Assembly (NCBI GenBank): GCA_016712105.1
Contig: JADJRU010000004.1
Location: forward strand, 1-64,000
Direction: 5' to 3'
DNA from: Ahniella sp.
Lineage (GTDB): Bacteria > Pseudomonadota > Gammaproteobacteria > Xanthomonadales > Ahniellaceae
DNA: 64,000 nucleotides
Under the pieces are notes generated by a model. The model was not told where the DNA came from and did not search any database. It saw only the letters and a program-made list of their open reading frames with translations. Made by a program: the position numbers and the translations under genes. This document shows, piece by piece, positions 57,301 through 64,000 of the stretch (its first letter is position 1; each line of letters begins with the position of its first letter).

Positions 57301-58514
57301 ACATGCCGCACGTTGGGCCGGGCGAAAAAGCCGTTTCGATTCTCAAACTCGGCTCCGATCGTGCGTTCCCGACGAATGCTGGTCTGATTCCATTGATTCT
57401 TGAACGTAGTGCCACCCCGGACCTCCCGGCCATCGTCATGAACGCACGCCAGGATGTCGAAGTGATCAGTCTTCAGCCTGGTCAGGCGCACGAGCGGATT
57501 GTCGTGGATGTGCCGCCGAATGCGACCGCGCTGATTTTGCGGACCGAGGGTACCGGCGGTGATATCGATCTTTATGTCTCCCGTCATTCCGGCGCACTGA
57601 CTGCACCGACGTTCGCCGCAGCACCACCACGCCTGCAACAGCCGTTCACGTCGATTCATCCCGGCAATACCGAAGTGGTCGCATTGGAAGGCGCACAACT
57701 CAGTGCGGGCCGGTACTACATCACCCCGGTGAATGCCGGAACCTCCGTGGCGCGGGTCACCTTGTCCGTATTTGGCGAGTTCAATGGCAGCACCACGCAG
57801 CCTGCGGCAAACGGCTACTTCAATCCGGCGCGCAGTGGGCATGGCGTATTCCTCGCGCGCACGCCGCAAGTGTGGGCGCTGGCCTGGTACACCTTCGACG
57901 TCAGCGGTAAACCACTCTGGTACACCGCACAAGGCGCCGCCGCTTCGGCGAATGATGGCATCTGGACAGCGCCGATTTTCCGGTCGACCTGGAACGGTAC
58001 TCGTGACAACCCGCAGCAAGTCGGCGAAGTCATCCTGACATTTAATGGCACCGGCAACTTCACGTATTCGTGGTTCCTCGATGGTCAGTACGGCAGCGAA
58101 CCGTTCCTGCCGATCGGCGCGCCACAATGTGCGAACGGCAATCTTTCCGTTGGCGGTGGTTGGCTGCGTCCGGACCAGTCGGGTTGGGGCAGCTACTTCC
58201 TCAACTTCGCCGGCAACTTCGAGGCCGAAGCGATCTATGTCTACGACACGAACGGCTTGCCACGGTGGGTGATCGGTGATGGCACCTATGCCACGACCCT
58301 GCAGAAGAACCTGTTCCAGGTCAGTGGGTTCTGCCCGACTTGTGCGGCCGTCACCACGACACGCACGCAAGTCGGCACGGCATCGCGAACGCTCAATTCG
58401 CCGACTGCCGGCACGTTCAGCAGCAACTTCACGTTTGCCGATGGGCTCAGCGGCAGCTGGGTGCAGAACAACGTGAACTGGGTGAAGCTGACGCCGAACC
58501 TGGCTTGCCCTTGA
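54324..58514 (+). pseudogene. Large secreted subtilisin-like (S8) peptidase with PA domain, two frameshifts
   Basis: Corrected length is about 1396 aa. It has a signal peptide (to AAAAQ), an I9-like prodomain (residues about 50-170), and an S8 domain with Asp in VVGIVDTGINAAHP (about 209), His in DGHGTHVAATTAG (about 275), oxyanion SAGNSGP and Ser in LTGTSMASPHVAG (about 602). A PA domain (VICDQGRSDALFQKAQRVGSAGA in outline) is inserted before the Ser. The tail has Fn3-like and PPC-like modules and a C-terminal region (SGHGVFLARTPQVWALAWYTFD in outline). Frame breaks: GGGGG at 55703-55707 needs one more G (FPGGTFTGRIVICDQG), and an extra T near 56557 (LTAGQSAPITVTL). The enzyme is otherwise intact. 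Start ATG 54324 gives the best signal; 54306 is also in frame. Confidence 0.85.
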
Positions 58515-58697
58515 GCTTCGCTGCGCGAAGCTCAAGAGCGACGTGTTTACCTAACCCTTGTGCTTCGCTTTGCGAAGCACAAGGGCGAAGTGTTTGCCTA
58601 ACCCTCGCGCTTCGCTTTGCGAAGCACAAGGGCGAAGTGTTTGCCTAACCCTCGCGCTTCGCTTTGCGAAGCACAAGGGCGAAGTGTTTGCCTAAAC
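58510..58697. repeat. Four tandem 47-bp hairpin repeats after the subtilase
   Basis: Exact 47-bp period: 58510-58556, 58557-58603, 58604-58650, 58651-58697. Each unit is a hairpin (CTTGTGCTTCGC-TTT-GCGAAGCACAAG in units of 12+3+12) followed by GGCGAAGTGTTTGCCTAACC. Unit 1 uses GAGC/GCTC stem bases with a compensating change, so its stem is still perfect. Units 3 and 4 have CTCGCG in the left arm, giving two C-A mismatches. The first stem includes the subtilase stop codon, so the array may act as a terminator or as mRNA 3'-end protection. Confidence 0.9.
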
Positions 58698-58706
58698 CCC
58701 TCCCAA

Positions 58707-58728
58707 CCCTCCCCGAACATCGGGAGGG
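58707..58728. terminator. GC-rich hairpin between repeat array and lysAC
   Basis: CCCTCCCCG/CGGGAGGG pairs across a 5-base loop with one bulged C. No T-run follows. It may back up the repeat array as a transcription end for the subtilase gene. The rest of the 385 bases between 58515 and 58899 holds no gene. Confidence 0.4.
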
Positions 58729-58810
58729 CTTGCACTGATTGGACCGCGTCGCGTTTGCGGCGGAAGCCGCTCTTACGGCTACTCATTCCCGCTCCGGCAT
58801 AAGTCCACAC

Positions 58811-58860
58811 GCCGGACCCGAATTGCCATAAGAAAGCCGGCACGGGCTGCCTGGTCCGGC
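58811..58860 (+). promoter_or_regulatory. Dyad in the lysAC leader
   Basis: Perfect 8-bp arms GCCGGACC (58811-58818) and GGTCCGGC (58853-58860) enclose 34 bases, with a further GCCGGC inside that could pair alternatively with either arm. It ends 39 bases before the lysAC start. It could be an RNA leader element controlling lysAC, but I see no match to a lysine riboswitch. Confidence 0.35.
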
Positions 58861-58899
58861 GTTAGCATCCGGTTTTCCTCAAGCACTGAACAGATCATC

Positions 58900-61490
58900 A
58901 TGGCGTCCGCTCCTGTTTCTCCGGTCGATCACCGGTTCGTAGTCCTCAAGTTTGGTGGCACGAGTGTTGCCACGGCTGCGCGATGGCGCGCGATCCATGA
59001 CTTGGCGACGGCGCGAAAACGCGAGGGCTTCCGGGTGGTGGTCGTGGTCTCGGCGCTGAGCGGCGTGACCAACTTGTTGCAGGCGATCATCGACGAAGCC
59101 GACGCTCAAGCACGATCCGATCGATTCGACGAAATCCGTGACAAACACGAAACCTTGCTGGGTTCGCTCGAGTTGGCGATGCCCGAAGCAGTCGCGCGAC
59201 AGCTCGAAAATTTGCAGCTCCTTCTTGCTGACGATCGGGCGGCTTCGCGCACTTTGCCTTGGCAAGCGGAACTGTTGTCCCAGGGTGAACTGCTGTCGAG
59301 TCAGTTGGGCGTCGCTCTGTTTCGGCATTGGGAGACCGCGTGTGATTGGCTGGATTCCCGATCGGTCCTGAAGGCTCTGCCCGAGCGTAATCAAAGTGAC
59401 TGGGCACGATGGCTCTCGGTGAACTGCGAGTGCGGTCGAACGCCACAACTCGATGCGGCACTGAGGGAGCACGCCGACATCCACATAGCGCCTGGGTTCA
59501 TGGCCCGTGACGCCGACGGCAACACGGTCATCCTCGGTCGCGGCGGATCCGATACCAGCGCAGCTTACTTCGGCGCCTTGCTGGGCGCTGTCCGAGTGGA
59601 AATCTGGACGGACGTCGCCGGCATGTTCAGTGCCGATCCACGCCAGGTCCCGGAAGCGCGACTGTTGGGTCAACTGGATTTCGAGGAAGCGCAGGAAATC
59701 ACCACCACCGGCGCCAAGGTGTTGCATCCGCGGTCGATTGCACCAGTGCGGGAAACCGGCACACCATTGTGGATCAAGGATACGAACCGCCCAGAGCTGA
59801 GTGGTACGGTGATCGAAGCGCGCACGATGGAGCGCGCGCCAAGCATCAAGGCGATCAGCCAGCGCAAAGGTGTGGTGCTGGTGTCGATGGAAACACTCGG
59901 CATGTGGCATCAGGTCGGGTTCCTGGCGGACGTCTTCGCCGAGTTCAAGAAACACGGCTTGTCGGTTGACCTCATCGGCTCGGCCGAAACCAACGTGACG
60001 GTGTCGCTTGACCCCAGTGAGAACCTGGTCAATTCGAACGTGCTGGAAGCCCTGTGCAGTGACCTGGCGCGAATCTGCCGGGTCAAGGTGATCGGCCCGT
60101 GTGCCGCCATCACGCTGGTCGGACGCGGCATGCGCGCCATGTTGGCGCGCCTGTCCGCGGTATTCGGTGAACTCGGCAGCCGACGTGTGCACATGGTCAG
60201 CCAAAGCTCCAATGACCTCAATCTCACGTTCGTGATCGACGAGTCCGAAGCGGCCGGTCTGCTGCCTCAATTACATCAGGCGCTGGTCCATGCCGGTGTC
60301 ATGCGAGTGGATGATCCGGCCGTGTTCGGACCCGCCTGGTCAAGCCTGTACCGCGCCGGCCACGAACGTGTTTCGCCATGGTGGCAATCGGCGACCGAAA
60401 ACCTGCTGGCACTGGCTGGGCATTCTTCACCCCGGTATGTCTACGACCGCGCTGTCATTCGCGAACGGGCAACGCCCTGCGTGGCATCGCGGCGGTTGAT
60501 CGCTGGTTCTATGCACAGAAGGCGAACGACCATGCCGAAGTGCTCCGCACGATTGCCGAAGCAGGGATTGGCATCGAGTGCGTTTCGCCGGGCGAGCTCG
60601 CCCAGGCACAAGCCGCAGCACCGTTGGCACCGCGTTTGTATACGCCCAACTTTGCTGGCGCCTCCGAACTGGTTGCTTCGGTTCCCCAAGCCCAGGAGTT
60701 GAGTGTCGATCATCATCAGGCCATGCTGTTGGCGCCGCAGGCGTACAACGGCAGACAAGTGCTCCTTCGCCTCGATCTAGGCATCGGCCGAGGCCACCAT
60801 GACAAGGTCAAGACCGGCGGCACACGCTCCAAATTCGGCATTGCCGTGAGTGACTTGCCACAAGCGCTTGCAGCCGCCAAGCAGGTTGGCGCGCGCGTCA
60901 TCGGACTCCATGCCCATCTGGGCTCCGGCATTCTCGATCTTGCCCATTTCCGTGAGGTGTATGCCGGTTTGGCCGGACTCGCCGAACGGATTCCGACGGT
61001 GTCGGTGTTGAACATTGGTGGCGGAATCGGGGTGCCGTACTGGCCGGATGAACAAGCGCTCGACCTGGCTGCCCTGGGGGCCACACTCGCGGAAGTGAAA
61101 GCCGCCTACCCACAATACGAGTTGTGGATGGAGCCGGGACGTTTTCTGGTTGCCGAGTCGGGTGTTCTGCTGACCCGTGTCACGCAGGTCAAGCACAAGC
61201 AGGGCGTTTGTTTCGTTGGCGTCGACGCAGGCATGCATGTGTTGGCCCGACCCGCCTTGTACGAGGCGTACCATGCGGTCCACAACTTGAGCAAGGCAGG
61301 GCAGGCGGAAGATACTCTGGTCACCGTGGTGGGCCAGATTTGCGAAAGCGGCGATGTGCTGGCGCGCGATCGCAGGCTTGCTGCCCCTGAGGTTGGAGAC
61401 GTCTTGCTGTTCGCTCACGCTGGAGCATACGGCGCCGTGATGGCCTCGCAGTACAACCGCCGGCAGGCGGCCGACGAGGTGGTGTTGTGA
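58900..61490 (+). pseudogene. lysAC: Bifunctional aspartate kinase/diaminopimelate decarboxylase LysAC, one frameshift
   Basis: One polypeptide (about 863 aa corrected) for the first and last steps of lysine synthesis. The kinase half (residues about 10-460) has VLKFGGTSV, VVSALSGVTN, GRGGSDTSAAYFGALL, and two ACT segments (VSMETLGMWHQVGFLADVFAEFKKHGLSVDLI in outline; LVGRGMRAMLARLSAVFGEL). The decarboxylase half has FYAQKAND with the PLP Lys, HAHLGSGI, LNIGGGIGVPYW, MEPGRFLVAESG and ICESGD. The frame breaks between them: adding one A to AA at 60471-60472 gives RERANALRGIAAVDRWFYA. Fused LysAC is known in Xanthomonas and relatives. The break is likely a homopolymer error since the gene should be essential. 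Confidence 0.9.
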
Positions 61491-62839
61491 TTGAGTTCGA
61501 CCCGAAAACCCTGACCACGTTCGAGTTCGTCGAGGCCCGTTATCTGCCTGACACCACGACGGCTGAACTCGTCTACCGGTTCGACCGCGGCCCGGAACTG
61601 GTCGAACGCATCGTGTTTCCCGGCGCGCCGGCTCTGGCCGAGTCGCGTCGGGCTGCGTTTGAGTCTGCGCTGCAGTTGCTGCACCTGATCGCGGGGATCA
61701 GCTATTACAAGGCTGCCGTACCGGGTGAGCTCAAGGTCTCCGGTGATGGCATTGACGCCGGTCGTGCGGTGCTGCTGGATGAGCTGTACCTGCACGGACT
61801 CGGCGAGTTCGCGCATCAGAATCAACTGGACTTGCGCGGGCGCATCCAGTTTCCGGTCTCGGCCACTGCCAGGACCGCGGTTGCGACCTCGGTGGGTCTG
61901 CCGCGTCACAACCTGGTTCCGATCGGTGGCGGCAAGGATTCCCTGGTGACGCTGGAAGCCCTGCGAACGCTCGGTGAGCCCATTACGGCGGTTCAAGTCG
62001 GTGGATCACCCCTGATTGCGCGCGTGATTGCCGACAGCGGTGTGCCAGCGCTCGCGATCGGACGGGAGCTCAGTCCGCACTTGTTTGCGCTGAATCGCGC
62101 CGGTGCCTACAACGGGCATATTCCGGTGACCGCCATCAACTCGGCGATCCTCGTGGTGGCCTCACTGTTGTACGGATTCGACGCCATCGTGTTCTCCAAC
62201 GAACGTTCGGCATCCAGCGCCAATCTCGTCAAGGACGGATTTGCGGTGAACCATCAGTGGAGCAAGGGCTTTCGGTTCGAACAACTGCTTCGCGCTGAAA
62301 TCGCCCGTTCGATCGCTTCCGACCTGAACTACTTTTCGGCACTGCGTGCCTTGTCGGAACTGGCGGTCACTCAGCGTTTCGCAAAACTGGATCGTTATTT
62401 CGACAGCTTCTCCAGCTGCAACCGCAACTTCAAGATTCTCGGCGATCGGCCCACACAACGCTGGTGTGGCGAGTGCCCGAAGTGTCATTTCGTCTTCCTT
62501 GGTCTGGCGCCGTTCCTCTCGAAGACCAAATTGCTCGGCATCTTTGGTCAGAACCTGCTGGATCGCGCCGACCTGGCGCAGGCATTCGATGGCTTGCTGG
62601 AAGTGAATGCCCAGCTCAAGCCGTTCGAATGTGTGGGCGAAGGGCGCGAATCGCGCGCAGCCCTGGCGGAACTGAGCCGTCGCGCCGAATGGCGCGAAGA
62701 CGCACTGGTCCGGCGCTTCGTGACGCAGATTGCCCCATCGCTGGATGCCGCATCGTTGGCGCTAGAACCTCTGTTGTTGGCCGAGGGTGAGCACTTTGTG
62801 CCGCCAGCGCTGGCGCAGGTCCTGCATGCGGTTCGCTGA
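61487..62839 (+). CDS. murL: UDP-MurNAc-L-Ala-L-Glu epimerase MurL
   Basis: A 450-aa protein matching MurL, the enzyme that epimerises the terminal L-Glu of UDP-MurNAc-L-Ala-L-Glu to D-Glu in Xanthomonas-type peptidoglycan synthesis. Visible features are an N-type ATP pyrophosphatase-like loop VPIGGGKDSLVTLEAL, NERSASSANL, and a Cys-rich stretch (SSCNRNFKILGDRPTQRWCGECPKCHFVFLG in outline). It overlaps lysAC by 4 bases and murD2 by 14 bases, so all three are coupled. The pairing with a MurD-like ligase directly downstream strongly supports the call. Confidence 0.9.
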   Translation: MIEFDPKTLTTFEFVEARYLPDTTTAELVYRFDRGPELVERIVFPGAPALAESRRAAFESALQLLHLIAGISYYKAAVPGELKVSGDGIDAGRAVLLDELYLHGLGEFAHQNQLDLRGRIQFPVSATARTAVATSVGLPRHNLVPIGGGKDSLVTLEALRTLGEPITAVQVGGSPLIARVIADSGVPALAIGRELSPHLFALNRAGAYNGHIPVTAINSAILVVASLLYGFDAIVFSNERSASSANLVKDGFAVNHQWSKGFRFEQLLRAEIARSIASDLNYFSALRALSELAVTQRFAKLDRYFDSFSSCNRNFKILGDRPTQRWCGECPKCHFVFLGLAPFLSKTKLLGIFGQNLLDRADLAQAFDGLLEVNAQLKPFECVGEGRESRAALAELSRRAEWREDALVRRFVTQIAPSLDAASLALEPLLLAEGEHFVPPALAQVLHAVR

Positions 62840-64000
62840 ACTGGAAGGGAAACGCCTGGCGGTCTGGGGCTTTGGCCGGGAGGGCCGGGCCGCTCTGATG
62901 GCTGTCCGGCGGCGCTACCCTGAGCTGCCGGTCACCGTATTGTGCCCTGAAGGCGAGGCCGCGGAAGTCGCTTCGCTGGCGCTGAATGGTGTCACCGTGG
63001 ATTCGACGACGGTGGACGGAGCGAAGCTCTCCGCGTTTGATGTGATCATCAAGTCGCCAGGAATCAGCCCCCACCAGGACGCCGTCAAGGTTGCGAAACA
63101 ATCGGGTGTGCAATTCACATCCGGCAGTCAACTCTGGTTTGCCGAACACCGGAGTGCCACGACGGTCTGTGTGACGGCCACCAAGGGCAAAAGCACCACC
63201 ACCAGCCTCATCGCGTTCCTGTTGCGCAGTCTTGGCGTGCGTACGGCCTTGGCAGGCAACATCGGCTTGCCCTTGCTGGAGGTGCCGGAGGACGTGGCAC
63301 CACCGAGCGTCTGGGTCATCGAGTTGTCGAGTTTCCAGGCATTTGATGCCGAGGCCCGGCCCACGTTGGCGGTGTTCAACAACCTGCTCGAAGAACATCT
63401 CGACTGGCATGGCAGTGTGTCCCAGTACCGTGCCGACAAACTGCGTTTGTTCGACGGCGCGAAGACCTGCCTGATCAATGCAACGGATCCGGTGCTGGCG
63501 CGTGTACCAATCGCAGACTCCGCACTGCGCCGTTATCTGGTGCCGGAAGGCTGGCATGTGGCGAACGGTTGGATTCGGCGAGGTGATCATCCGGTCCTGC
63601 CAAACACTGCGCTGAGCCTGCCGGGAGTCCATAACGCGGAGAACGCCTGCGCTGCATTGGCGGCGGTGGAACTGCTCGGATTCGACGCCCTTCAGGCAGC
63701 GCCGGCCTTGGCGCAATTCCAGCCTTTGCCGCATCGCCTGCATACACTCGGTGAACGAGACGGCATCACTTACATCAACGACAGTATCGCGACGACTCCG
63801 GCGGCGGCGATGGCGGCCTTTCGGCATGTCCGCGAGCACGGTGCGCAAGTCGCATGGATCATTGGCGGACACGATCGGCAACTCGACTGGCACGACTTTC
63901 TGGGCGAACTCTCGACGGCGCCACCGTTTGGCCTGTGGTGCACGGGAACCGTCGGAGCAAGGGTGTACGCGGGCATGAATCCGGTCACCCGATCAGCTTG
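62826..64000 (+). CDS. murD2: UDP-MurNAc-L-Ala--L-Glu ligase MurD2, 3' end outside window
   Basis: 391 codons are present and the frame is open to the window end. It is a Mur ligase with an N-terminal UDP-binding Rossmann region (LAVWGFGREGRAALMAV), an ATP site TATKGKSTTTSLIA, the central-domain ELSSFQ and NNLLEEHLDWHGS segments with the metal-ligand His, and the C-terminal HRLHTLGERDGITYINDSIATTPAA (in outline). In Xanthomonas MurD2 adds L-Glu, which MurL then inverts, replacing the usual MurD plus glutamate racemase route. ATG 62826 starts inside murL. Confidence 0.9.
   Translation, partial: MRFAELEGKRLAVWGFGREGRAALMAVRRRYPELPVTVLCPEGEAAEVASLALNGVTVDSTTVDGAKLSAFDVIIKSPGISPHQDAVKVAKQSGVQFTSGSQLWFAEHRSATTVCVTATKGKSTTTSLIAFLLRSLGVRTALAGNIGLPLLEVPEDVAPPSVWVIELSSFQAFDAEARPTLAVFNNLLEEHLDWHGSVSQYRADKLRLFDGAKTCLINATDPVLARVPIADSALRRYLVPEGWHVANGWIRRGDHPVLPNTALSLPGVHNAENACAALAAVELLGFDALQAAPALAQFQPLPHRLHTLGERDGITYINDSIATTPAAAMAAFRHVREHGAQVAWIIGGHDRQLDWHDFLGELSTAPPFGLWCTGTVGARVYAGMNPVTRSA

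Noticed and set aside
58510..58697. CRISPR array
   Set aside because: The units are contiguous near-identical 47-bp repeats without variable spacers, and no cas gene is nearby.
58811..58899. Lysine riboswitch before lysAC
   Set aside because: Only one long-range dyad is visible; the multi-helix junction and conserved loops of the L-box cannot be found, and the region is too short.

Overview
The window looks like a high-GC gammaproteobacterial chromosome of the order Lysobacterales (Xanthomonadales), probably near Rhodanobacteraceae. The support is a bifunctional aspartate kinase/diaminopimelate decarboxylase (LysAC) followed directly by the MurL/MurD2 pair known from Xanthomonas, plus two secreted proteins ending in an F-x-D-x-F-E tail of a kind I associate with this order. 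No rRNA or tRNA gene was recognised.

Positions about 1529-25215 form one Tn3-family transposon of the Tn4651 type. It has 39-bp terminal inverted repeats, a 1027-aa transposase at the right end, and divergent tnpS (tyrosine recombinase) and tnpT (KfrA-like coiled-coil protein) genes around a short dyad-rich resolution site. The cargo is a metal-export island: a small Cys/His protein, a copper/silver-type RND system (cusCBA-like), a CzcI-like protein, a divalent-cation RND system (czcCBA-like), a divergent PII-like protein, a YnfA-family membrane protein and a P1B ATPase (cadA/zntA-like). Running the other way are a DUF3703 + metallo-beta-lactamase fusion and an AraC-type regulator. The right end cuts a TonB-dependent receptor of the ZnuD (zinc uptake) type after about 84 residues. 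The left end cuts an unrelated PD40 beta-propeller gene. The two flanks are therefore different genes, and the insertion was probably followed by a deletion or recombination.

From 25.5 to 47 kb lies chromosomal backbone: a Zur-like palindrome and MerC-domain gene, amtB-glnK, an ACT-domain gene, a cassette of five consecutive perfect hairpins, a DUF885 metallopeptidase, a DUF808 membrane protein, the minus-strand run qmcA-nfeD-accA-uvrA-thioesterase, an AhpD-like gene divergent from an AraC regulator, an internally deleted reprolysin-like peptidase, lpxL and waaA for lipid A/Kdo assembly, and a plus-strand run (DUF4920, PhoX-like, maf, trmB-like). From 54.2 down to 47.2 kb is a complete ccmABCDEFGHI operon for c-type cytochrome maturation. 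Then come a very large secreted subtilase, a 4 x 47-bp hairpin repeat array, and lysAC-murL-murD2, which link diaminopimelate and D-glutamate supply for peptidoglycan. murD2 runs off the window.

At least ten single-base frameshifts interrupt otherwise well-conserved genes (PD40 gene, uvrA, nfeD, qmcA, an MBL hydrolase, ccmG, ccmE, the subtilase twice, lysAC). Most sit at short homopolymers, and several hit housekeeping genes, so assembly error is the leading explanation. The transposon interior shows no clear case. Coordinates for these genes span the whole interrupted reading frame.
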